From Fragilaria crotonensis (taxonomy: Eukaryota > Bacillariophyta > Fragilariophyceae > Fragilariales > Fragilariaceae), in the NCBI GenBank assembly GCA_022925895.1, contig JAKSYS010000560.1:1-42037 (forward strand): DNA of 42,037 nt. The letters run 5' to 3'. Both the position numbers and the translations under genes were made by a program. This document shows, one piece after another, positions 20,241 to 29,394 of this stretch. The stretch's first letter is position 1. Every line of letters starts with the position of its first letter. A model generated the notes under the pieces. It had not been told where the DNA came from, searched no databases, and saw only the letters and a program-made list of their open reading frames with translations.

Positions 20241-20512
20241 ACTACTTAAGACATTATCATTCTTCTTAATTCTTCTTAATATATATAGGGTCTTCTTAAT
20301 TCTTCTGAATTCTTCTTAATAAATTTCGGGTCTTCTTAATTCTTCTTAAATCTTCTTAATTAATTTTGGGTCTTCTTAATTCTTCTTAAATCTTCTTAAT
20401 TAATTTTGGGTCTTCTTAATTCTTCTTAAATCTTCTTAATTAATTTCCGGTCTTCTTAATTCTTCTTAATAAATTCTGGGTCTTCTTAATTCTTCTTAAT
20501 CATCTTTGAAAA
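20241..20512. repeat. 40-bp minisatellite, TTCTTAA-rich (second locus)
   Basis: Units of TCTTCTTAATTCTTCTTAAA followed by TCTTCTTAATTAATTTTGGG, about six copies, with a degenerate start containing an ATATATAGG variant. It shares period and core with the array at 12403-12666 and has the same strand orientation. Confidence 0.9.
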
Positions 20513-20928
20513 ACTTAAAGAAACTGAATGTCAAGATTCCTATCGCTGACGCATATTCACGATTCATTTATATCATTTCGATAGTTTCCCCGTAAGTAGG
20601 ATTTGTGCTATGTAGGAATGTTACTTTAATGAAGAAAACGAAGAACGATAAAATATATTCTGTCGGATCAACAGGCGGACATCTAATCAAAACAGTTGAC
20701 CGAAATTCGTACGAATCAGAATATGTCCATTCCACGGTCCACAGCATCAACACCTATGTGGCTGACTGTCCTGAGGTCTCTACTACGGTAGCTACCGTAG
20801 TATAGGGTTTTCATATCAAAGACCTTTGATTTCCGTAAGTCCGTGGTCCGATGGTTTACAATCGCACCGTTACTGCTGAACGGAACTGCAAAAAAGCAGT
20901 TAAGACGATATTCCGGAACCTCCAGGTA

Positions 20929-22133
20929 TGCATACAGCATCAGATGAGACAGTACTCCAGTAAGACAGTACAAGCATAAACATACCTGGACAGATTGAGA
21001 AATGAGTGATTGCACAATATACATTCACTAAGATTGATCATTCCACTACCTAAAGAGTTGTAGTATGCCCCAAAATATATGGGGTTACCGTAGCTTGTTT
21101 GTGCTGAGGATGTACTGTTCGAAAGATGGCGCGTGTTAAAATGTTGGATGTTTTTTGCGCACCTGAATTTTTCCTTCGTAATTTAATTCTTGTACATTTT
21201 TGTATCATACGAACAAAAGGAAAGAAAGACGATAGTGCTCCTGTCGCACTGTCAGTACTTGTAGGTAGGCCGGGACTGCAATATACTGTTGAATGTGCAG
21301 TCAAATATCGAAGCTTTTCACTTCGAGCGGCAACCACAAAGTCGACATGGTCAAAGTCAATTTTGAACATGAAGTGCGTTTACAATTCAATTTTTTAATC
21401 CTACGACACCTTCCATACAAATTACCTCATGCTACTAATTTAATCGCATTAACCGTCGCACGAGGCAGAGTTTCATTACAAACTTGAAGTTACTAATGCT
21501 GTCCAGATCAACACCAATTCGAATGTGTTCCTTTGTGAATACAGTAGATCACTTCCAAGATGGCAACCTCGTAGCAAATACACTTGCAATGAATTTGTTA
21601 CGTGCAAAAAAAGTCATACGAACTTGAGATTGTCAAAAGGGACTCAATTCTCCCACTAGTGACTGAACTGTCCAGTTACTAGTATGTTTAAAAAAATCTC
21701 AAAAAATGAAATTAGATTAATCATACCTCCATCAATATAGATTGTATCCTCATTTTCAGTAGCTGAAAAGAAAGCACGTCATTAGATCTAGCAGTTGCTG
21801 CCGTTAGAAGTTGGTTATGAAGTGTGCCAATTTAGCGAATAATCTTTCTAGTCCAGCTAGTACTATGTTTATGGCTGCTTGTAACATACATAGGGACTCG
21901 GACGGCATGATGATTGGCGATTGGAACGATGACGTCATTTCCCTGCATTCTAATCGGATCGACATTTCTACATATATATATATATATGAATATAACAAAT
22001 TGAAATGGAAGCGTGTCAGAAAAAGAGAACCTTTAAGATATTTCTATGTATGCATGATAGGGCAATACTCCGCTTACTGTACGGGTCGGATCTCCCGCAT
22101 GATGAATGTATGTAGCTTTTGCTCTATTGATAG
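20929..22133. other. Intergenic region, no gene recognised
   Basis: Overlapping short ORFs at 21050-21487 and 21804-22152 show no domain. A short (AT)n run occurs near 21973-21989. A TGACGTCA palindrome lies at 21930-21937. Confidence 0.4.
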
Positions 22134-22935
22134 TCAAGGGTGGCAACGCTAGGTTTAACTCAACTAGGTTTTTCTAGGTTTGAACCTAAAACCTAGATTT
22201 CATTTGAGACAAATAATTTAGGTTTTTGGTTTAACTCGAGGGTTTAGGGTTACGGGTTATGGATAACGAGTTGCTTTTAGTCTTTATGGGTTGGTTCCGG
22301 CGAATGGGCGAGTAACGTAAGCGAACTAGCAACCATGACAATCGGCGAGGAAGATAAAAGAATGAGGTCCAAACAAAGTTGATGAAGGCCTTGGTCCCCA
22401 AGACAGTCGAGAAGCTGGTCTACATAAAGTCCAACCATGCTGCATTTGCAGATTGCATGTGTTTGAGGAGTCTGGTGCTGACAGCAGCGTGTACTACTCA
22501 TGAGCAGCAGAGGAGGATCAAGCCAACGGATTGGTAGTGCTGGGTCAGGCATAATGATGAATTAGCTGTACCATACAACTTGTTACAGCTACCGATAGAT
22601 GGACTGTGCAAGAGGTGAGACTCTTCCCAATGCACCTTTACATCGTAGTACAGTACATGGCGGGGTACAGTGCCCGGTAGATTAGGTTTGGAATTTAGGT
22701 TCAACTAGACCTAGGTTTAACAGGACCCGGGACATCCAGCCACCTATGCTCGGGACTGACACGTAGAAATTTCTGGTGGTAGCTCGGGCACCCCTCTTGG
22801 TGCTGAGCACTGTGTGCGTTGCCTAGTGGTAGACGCGAGGAAAGATTTCGGGAGCTAGCATCCGAGATCTACGGTACCACATCTGTCGTACTAGCGTAGA
22901 ACTCTACGACATGCACTAGTGTCTAAACGCCCGAA

Positions 22936-22981
22936 ATCTTTAATTAAAGATCGCTCAGTGGTGAAATCTTTAATTAAAGAT
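22936..22981. repeat. Paired 16-bp palindromes inside the left TIR
   Basis: ATCTTTAATTAAAGAT occurs at 22936-22951 and again at 22966-22981, each preceded by GAA and separated by 14 nt. The right end has only a loose counterpart (TTAATTAAAGAAA near 25995-26008). They are possible subterminal transposase-binding sites. Confidence 0.6.
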
Positions 22982-23481
22982 AATTTTTGGCCTCTACTCA
23001 ACTTCGTCATTTTGTCATTTGCACCAAAATCAACAAGGCGAATGTGTTCTCCATTGAGTCAAACCTCGTGGGCCAAATGGGGAAATCTTAGTAAGCGACA
23101 GTTCCTGACTTCTGTTAATGGGCAAAAAAAGGTTGCCAATTTTTTCGAGTTTTTCGGGTCGGAAAATAACACAATGTACCCGGATATATAGTATGCAGTC
23201 TAAACATGCTACACAACGTCAACGCATTCGAGGCGTCAATCAATGCATTGATTTCATTACCTTTCACTTTGATTGAGCCAATACACTCCAATACAGTTGT
23301 CTGAAGTGTGCTTTAAACAAAAGGTATGTAACTGGTGGTCATCTCTAACTTTTGATGCTTCATGTGTTGTGACAATGAAACTGAAGGAGCTTTGAAAAAA
23401 ATTTGCGAGTTTTTGTTGGTGCGCCACTATTTCATGATCGCTTCGTTTCTCACTTCCTTGCTTTTCAAAGCTGTGTTGATC

Positions 23482-25819
23482 ATGCCAGTCACGGACGACC
23501 CAAGACTCTACATTGGTGCCTCAGTTGAAGCAAAGGCAATGTTTGTCACGTCCCTCGCCGAATGCAGTCGTCGCTATGGGACAAATGCAAAAACAAAAGT
23601 TGTGCCAGGAGTCGTTGTGGCATTTGGCCAAGACAGTGCTCCTCGTCCTGGCCGATCCCGCGCACTACATTTATTGTTGCCGATTTCTTCTTCGGTGACA
23701 ATGAAGTCAAACGAGGAAAGCTGAACATTCGTAGTGTCAAGGCTGTCGAATGCTCGGCACTTCACGAAGAGTTGAAGGTAATTCTCCAACAACGTGAGAA
23801 TCCGATTGCTGTTGCATCGCCAGCTCCTGCTGTCGCTCAAGAAGCTAATGTAGGAGTGCAAGAACAGCAATCACCACAAGCAGCGCCCGCGAGACGAGAT
23901 GACCACAGCAGTAGTGCAACAACCCCCAGCAGTGTCAGAACTGCTATGGCAGTTGGAACGACAGCAACACCCACGTCAGCAGCCGCTGGTGTCACACAAC
24001 AAATAACAAACAGCGATGAAAGCCCAGCAGCGTTGACTTTCCACGACACCCAGTGGTTTGAAGCAGATCCGTCTCTGTTGGAACAGGAGATAAATGGACC
24101 GGTCGTCCGTCGGCTGTGGTCCATTCGAAATAGTTTGTGTGGGACCCTATTGGAGCAAGACTGCGACCGAGGTGACGAGACAATGTCACGACTTGACTAT
24201 TTTCTATGTATGTTCCCTCCGCAATCCCTTTTGTCCATTGTTCGGTTGACATCACGACAGCTTGAGATGCTTTCAAAACCCACGACAACTAAAGGCGAGG
24301 TTCTCAGGTTCTTTGGTGTCGTAATTCTGGCAACCAAATTTGAATTTGACGATCGTCGAAGTCTTTGGGCTACAACTGCGACCTCTAAGTACATTCCAGC
24401 TCCATTGTTTGGTAAGACCAACCTTTCTCGAAACCGCTTCGACGACCTTTGGCGATGCATTCGATTCAGCGATCAGCCACCGGTCCGTCCAGCTGACATG
24501 ACTGCAGAGCAGTATCGTTGGAAACTGGTCGACGGTTTTGTTCATGAGTTCAATGAGCATCGCGCATCAACCGTTTCTCCGTCTGAGAGAATTTGTGTCG
24601 ATGAATCCATCTCGCGTTGGTATGGAAAGGGAGGCCACTGGATCAACCATGGCCTCCCTATGTATGTTGCAATCGACAGGAAACCAGAGAACGGATGCGA
24701 GATTCAGTGTGCATCTTGTGGAGCGAGCGGCATCATGCTTCGTTTGAAGCTTGTGAAGACGGCAGAGGAAGAGGCGCGACATGTTTCATTGATGGACGAA
24801 GCCGAGTGGACAAATCATGTCTGAAGAAGGACTTCTGCATGGAGCAAAGGTGATGCGAGACTTAGTCATGCCATGGATGCATACCGATAGAATTGTATGT
24901 GGCGACTCCTACTTTGCTTCGGTGCCAGCAGCACGCATGATGATGAGATACGGCATGCGATTCATCGGAGTTGTGAAGTCCGCCACTCGACAATATCCCA
25001 TGCCATACTTGTCACAAGTGGAGCTGAACAATCGAGGCGACCGCAGAGGAATGGTAACAAGAGGCGGCGAGACGAATAGTGAACCAAAAATGATGGCCTT
25101 TGTCTGGATGGATCGGCAGAGACGATACTTCATTGCAACGTGTTCTTCGCTTGCGGAAGGGAGTCCATACAAACGACAGCGATGGAGGCAACTTGAGGAT
25201 GCATCTGGTGATGATCACGCCGACCCGCAACTTGTTGATTTGGTGGTGCCTCAACCGAAAGCGGCTGAGGTTTACTATGAAACGTGCGCTATGATCGATC
25301 GCCACAATCGTCATCGACAGGACACGCTTGGAATCGAAAACAAGCTTGCCCAGAATTGGTCGATGAGAGTAAACTTGACTGTGTTTTCCATGATTGTTGT
25401 CGATACATGGCTTGCATACAGTCAATGCAAGGGCGAGAGTGCAATGTTGGAGAAGCAGAAGACATTCTATACATTGCTTGCTGAAGAACTCATCGACAAC
25501 AGATTGGATGTGCCTAATGTTCGACTTCGATTGTCGACGCCACGGGCCGAGCTGAATCAAATGATTTTTGACCGAATGGGTGATCCTAGAGCTGGAGTAT
25601 CAGCTCACCTAACTAACAAAGAGGAAGAAGCGAACAGTGAATGGGGATATACTTCCATATAGTCTTCAAGGCCGATGCCGAGTCTGTAAGTGTTTGACAA
25701 CGTTCATGTGCTCGCTCTGTGAAGATAGCTTGGAGTGTACGACAACAACATGGATTTGCCACACAAAGAAAGGAAAGTTATGCTTTCCCACCCACTTAGA
25801 AATGAGCCATGGTGAATAA
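23482..25819 (+). pseudogene. piggyBac-like transposase (DDE_Tnp_1_7), frameshifted
   Basis: Four reading-frame segments together cover a full piggyBac-type protein. They are 23482 to ~23660 (MPVTDDPRLYIG...), ~23665-24824, ~24820-25662, and a short 3' frame ending at 25819. The three catalytic Asp are visible: RICVDESISRWYGKGG, DRIVCGDSYFASVPAA and CAMIDRHNRHRQDTLG. Upstream are FGVVILATKFEFDDRRSLW and SRNRFDDLWRCIRF helices typical of the family. The last frame holds the C-terminal cysteine-rich zinc region (CRVCKC, CSLCEDS, CHTKKGKLCF). The frame breaks lie near 23660, 24820 (just at GTC TGA) and about 25640-25660. The copy is thus probably inactive, but its catalytic core is unusually intact. 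Residues Ala/Gln/Thr-rich at about 23800-24010 form a disordered N-terminal linker. Confidence 0.85.
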
Positions 25820-26243
25820 TGAATAGGTTGCAATAGTTAGTTTATGAGTCTTATGCTAGATATGTGATGATATTGACGACGGCAATCGGCCATTGTCAAT
25901 GTCAAATTTTGCGTTGTTGATGGTACAATACGTACATCGACCGTCTTGCAAAACGTACGAAAATGGCCATCTTTAAAAAAAGACAGATTTGTCATTAATT
26001 AAAGAAACCCCCCCGGGCGTTTAGACACTAGGGACTCGGGACATCGGTTTAAAAAAAATTCGCCACACTCGGTTTTTGCACCCGGTGCTGGTACAGTAGC
26101 CTTGTCTTTATATTTCGGTAGCTAGCATCTGAATTCTACCGCGTAGAATATGGAGTCCATGTCCCGGGTCCTGGTTTAACTACCGGTAGGTTTGAACCTA
26201 AACCTAAAATTAAAATTAGGGTTTTGCCACCCTTGATTGATAG

Positions 26244-26968
26244 AAAGGGGTTACTACCTGGTACTACTTGTACCGGTAGTACGTCAAACTAAAAAAATTG
26301 TTGTTTGCATAGCAGACATATCATATGCATATATCATACCGGTACTCTTGTAGTAGGGAGTAGGGAGTACTACTACTTCCAAACTACGAAGTACAGTACC
26401 AAACAACACCGGTCCAACAAAGAAAGGGTGCGAGTTTCCGAGAGAGAGAATATGCACATGCGTCTACTGCATAAACAGGCTGTACTCCCCTACGAGGCTC
26501 TTCCAAGTTCGAAATATGATACCAAACAGACTCTTCAAGTACAGGTAATACGCCGTATTGAAGTTAGCTTTCGGCACTTGAAATTTTCGGAGATGTTTAC
26601 TTCAATGTATGACACTAATCGGATCAAACTATCGCTGAGTTCCTAAACAGCCAGATGACTGTGACAATCCTCGAACCCTCCAGCCCCGTACAGTACATGT
26701 ACGGAGCTTAAAGCCGGAGCTATCAGCTGTTCATTCAGACAAAAAGCAGGAAGGAAGGTGATAAATATCCCTTTATAAAATGGAACAAATGCTCAAAGCT
26801 GAAACATCGTATCACTTCTATTTAACGTTGTTAGCAATTGTGTAGCACCATGTACCACGCACACCACGCATCATGTGTCCGAGAGGTACACACGCACTCG
26901 GGAGCAAATAAACACTGTACTCGGAGTACAAGCATAGCGAAACTCTCCATTTCATTCTGAACCAGACA
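26244..26968. other. Region upstream of the HSF gene
   Basis: Holds GTAC-rich sequence at 26250-26410 (GTACTACTTGTACCGGTAGT-type words) and more at 26690 and 26915. The single 113-codon ORF at 26305 has no recognisable domain. It is presumably the promoter region of the HSF-type gene. Confidence 0.4.
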
Positions 26969-27862
26969 ATGGAGAAAGCAAACAGAACGGGCGAATCGAT
27001 GCAGAAAGTAAGCATCACGACCGAACTCATTCAAGCAGCCGGCAATGGCAACTTCGGAAACAGCAATCTAAATGTTGGACCCCACGGCACACTCACTATG
27101 ACGAGATTTCCACATCTACGTCCATTCATTACCCATTCTACAGAAGCCTCGCCTGCAGCATTTGCCATTCAGAATCTTCCTACCGTCCAGCAGTATTCGA
27201 GTATCAATACGTCAAGTGTCAATGATGTACGACAGGTAGTCACTGCCTTGAGACGAGCAGACCCTGTCCACCATTTGAGCTGGTCTTCTCCTTTGAATCT
27301 CAACTCGTCCGCAGGACTCTACTCCAATCCTGATTTGTCAAATGGGCATTTGTTGTTTCCCGTCAACTCGATCGATGTCATGAGCCAAATGCTGATCTCA
27401 CAGAGAGGGATGAGGCCATACTACCATCTTCCACACGCGCACTGGATTCTATCTCCGTCCGGAGCGCCTCCAACACCGGATCCTCCACAAACGAGCTTAC
27501 CAGCATTGAACTCAAGAGGATTAACGACAGTGGGGATTGAAAAGCGATCATTTCCCATCATACTTCACACAGCCCTTCAAGCACTCCATCTACTTCCCGG
27601 GGGTAGCGATGTTGCTGCATTTCTCCCAGATGGTCGTTCCTTTTGTATCAGGGATCAACAAAAGTTCACTGATTTAGTTCTTCCCGTCTTTTTCCCCAAG
27701 ATGAAGGGCTTTGCAAGTTTGCAACGGCAGCTGAATCTCTACGACTTTAAACGTGTTGGAGGAATGGGACCTGATCGAGGCTGCTATCGACACGAGCTGT
27801 TTCATCGAGACTTTCCAGGTTACTTGGTGTTCATGAAACGACGAAAGATTAAAGGACCTTGA
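26969..27862 (+). CDS. HSF-type transcription factor
   Basis: 297 aa, no intron, ATG in context AGACAATGG. Residues ~1-190 are low-complexity and rich in Asn, Ser, Pro and His, with no domain. Residues ~195-293 form an HSF-type winged-helix DNA-binding domain: FPIILHTALQ (helix 1), AAFLPDGRSFCIRD (the I/V-x-W-x-x-x-G-x-x-F position is changed; FLPDG replaces the usual W), FTDLVLPVFFPKMKGFASLQ, and the recognition helix with RQLNLYDFKRV. It ends in a basic patch KRRKIKGP. Diatoms have a greatly expanded HSF family. Here the domain is at the very C-terminus and no HR-A/B coiled coil follows, so trimerisation as in canonical HSFs is not evident. Confidence 0.88.
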   Translation: MEKANRTGESMQKVSITTELIQAAGNGNFGNSNLNVGPHGTLTMTRFPHLRPFITHSTEASPAAFAIQNLPTVQQYSSINTSSVNDVRQVVTALRRADPVHHLSWSSPLNLNSSAGLYSNPDLSNGHLLFPVNSIDVMSQMLISQRGMRPYYHLPHAHWILSPSGAPPTPDPPQTSLPALNSRGLTTVGIEKRSFPIILHTALQALHLLPGGSDVAAFLPDGRSFCIRDQQKFTDLVLPVFFPKMKGFASLQRQLNLYDFKRVGGMGPDRGCYRHELFHRDFPGYLVFMKRRKIKGP

Positions 27863-28258
27863 AACGTTAATGTCCAGGTTCTTTTTTGAGTGGGAGCGAT
27901 ATAAAACTGCTAGTGTTGCGTAGCAACAATTCACTCTAATCGTGTAAGGTTTCCGAGAGATTGGTACAGAAGCGACCTTCAAACTATTAGTCAATGGCTC
28001 ATTTTACACATGCAATGGCGTACGCTTTGGTGCTGCATGAAGCTATGATTCCCATTTTGCTATTACGAGTTTTACGGGGTCGTCTCCGGTCGATCACAGT
28101 CGAAGTCTGCGTCATCACATGTTTTGGTAGTCCATATTCTGCAATCCCACCTTCTCTAGACGCTACAACAGCACGATGGGTAGTATCTAGTGGTGTGATT
28201 CTATCTCGTTTAAGTTGGAAAAGCGGCATCAAACTAAATTGATGTATCGTTAACAATC
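27863..28258. other. 3' flank of the HSF gene
   Basis: Opposed ORFs of 82-87 codons at 27994-28262 have no domain signature. Nothing further is supported. Confidence 0.4.
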
Positions 28259-28549
28259 TCATTTCGGTATAAATTCCTGTGAAGGATGTCTTTCATGGAA
28301 ATTTAGTTCGTGATTGTAATAAGGAGATTCATTTGCGTAGAAGTGCAACACACAACATACAAGCAGACATGCAAAGCACAACCAACGCGACAGGGTTACC
28401 GATGCACCGGGGATGAGAGTATTGGTTGTAACATTGTTTGTTGCATTGTTGCATGCGCCATTCGTTTTCCTAACCGTGCTCTTCAGTGATTTCTTCACAC
28501 TGTCGACAAATCTTATGTCATAGGTTGATGTCATCAGGCTCTTCGACAT
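28259..28549 (-). CDS. Small putative single-pass membrane protein
   Basis: 96 aa from an ATG in good context (GAACCATGTCG). It has a polar N-terminus with Lys-rich VKKSLKSTVRK and an N-glycosylation-like NNAT. A hydrophobic Cys-rich segment WLCFACLLVCCVLHFYA (residues ~57-73) could be a membrane anchor, followed by a His/Tyr-rich tail. No family is recognised. It may be a chance ORF. Confidence 0.3.
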   Translation of the reverse strand: MSKSLMTSTYDIRFVDSVKKSLKSTVRKTNGACNNATNNVTTNTLIPGASVTLSRWLCFACLLVCCVLHFYANESPYYNHELNFHERHPSQEFIPK

Positions 28550-28790
28550 GGTTCTTTCAGTTCATCGGTCTTCTTTCGAAGTCTGTTTCTTACTAGAGCT
28601 ACGTATTCATACTGAGTCGCGTAGAGATTTAACCGTGTGATCTGTTAGGCAGTTTTGTCGGACTTTTGTCGAATTCTGATTCGTTTTAGGACACGACGCA
28701 GTTCGTGTCTGAGAAATTTGGTCCAACACAATTTGCGCCGGAATATAGCCTTGCGCACAAAACATGTATTGGAGATTTCTGTTACAGTAC

Positions 28791-29063
28791 CTACAGCGAT
28801 GGTCTGAAAAAAGGCGAGACTATAAGAAAATGCTTAACGAACGCATCGCTCGTGTGGTGGGAGGTGGGAGTCGAATTCGCCGGAGGGAATCTCAACCACT
28901 CATCGAATTCCTCTGTCTGGCCGAGCTTGGTGCAACAGTATGCAAGACTTGGAGCCACATTTTTCGCTGTTGAATGGCCATGTCGCAAGAGAGAGTATTC
29001 GTTGTTGAGATCCATGAGGGGTGTCGGCTCTGGCATGCTGAAAACCACTTCCACTTCGGGCAA
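28791..29063 (-). pseudogene. Possible histidine-phosphatase fragment
   Basis: The frame contains NNEYSLLRHGHSTAKNV, which fits the catalytic RHG motif of the phosphoglycerate-mutase/histidine-phosphatase family (LLRHGxSxxN). The ~50 following residues do not continue that fold, and the frame stops at 28791. A decayed N-terminal fragment or a chance match are both possible. An opposed 135-codon frame on the plus strand (28705-29112) also has no recognised domain. Confidence 0.25.
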
Positions 29064-29394
29064 TTTTTGGAAGACAAGGGGAACGATGAATCCCCATACA
29101 CTACAGGTGTAGTCGAAGGATGCTTACAACGTGAAAACCTTCGCAGCGAACTTTGCTGCGTACGGATCCATTCCGACGGTCAGAAACATGGTTTGTCGCA
29201 AGCTGTGCACTCACCACTTATCACCTTGCGAGTACTTCGGGTGCAACTCTCGTATCCTTGTCGACGTCCTCGTTATCACCATGTCAGGGAATATTATCAA
29301 ACTAGCCGAATTTCGCGCAGCTACGACTATTTCGAGAAAAACTATAGCGAAGACTTGTTCTCATTTAAAGTTATGGTCCCCGACGTCGCACGTC

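Larger units (their letters stand above)
11982..20928. mobile_element. Candidate large TIR-bounded interval (~8.9 kb)
   Basis: 11982-12013 (TACCAGGAGGTTCCGGAATA...) and 20897-20928 are inverted copies over 32 bp with a single mismatch. The interval contains the broken DDE transposase gene and two minisatellites of related sequence about 400 bp inside each end. No target-site duplication was identified, and the internal sequence next to the two arms is unrelated. An alternative is two independent copies of a short repeat in opposite orientation. The interval starts only 43 bp after the preceding MITE. Confidence 0.4.
22916..26031 (+). mobile_element. piggyBac-type element with 18-bp TIRs
   Basis: CTAGTGTCTAAACGCCCG at 22916-22933 is repeated inverted at 26014-26031. 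The right outer edge reads, reversed, CCCTAGTGTC, recalling the CCC-start of piggyBac ends, while the left has GCACTAGTGTC. The flanks are not TTAA, the obligatory piggyBac target, so either the true ends lie elsewhere or the ends have decayed. It encloses the broken piggyBac transposase and two subterminal palindromes. Confidence 0.7.
22721..26173. mobile_element. Inner inverted-repeat unit with CAGGACCCGGGACAT ends
   Basis: CAGGACCCGGGACAT at 22721-22735 and its reverse complement at 26159-26173 bracket the piggyBac unit. Both flanks also share GCTAGCATCYGA words and CTACG/CGTAGAA segments. A similar GGGACATCCG terminus bounds 41083-42035. It may be a separate element family or the inner part of the hAT-like element. 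Confidence 0.45.
22134..26235. mobile_element. hAT-like TIR element with 8-bp target duplication
   Basis: The left end starts (T)CAAGGGTGGCAA, and the right end, reversed, is CAAGGGTGGCAAA. They are flanked by ATTGATAG at 22126-22133 and 26236-26243. An 8-bp duplication and a CAxGGGTGGCAA terminus are hallmarks of hAT elements. Both arms are filled with inverted TTTAGGTTTGAACCTAAACC-type words. The non-coding arms now enclose two further inverted-repeat units, so the original element was probably a short, palindromic, non-autonomous copy. Confidence 0.75.

Noticed and set aside
22195-22260. TTTAGGG/GGGTTA words suggesting an internal telomere repeat
   Set aside because: Only scattered words occur, without a tandem TTAGGG array. 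They are explained by the TTTAGGTTTGAACC arms of the hAT-like element.
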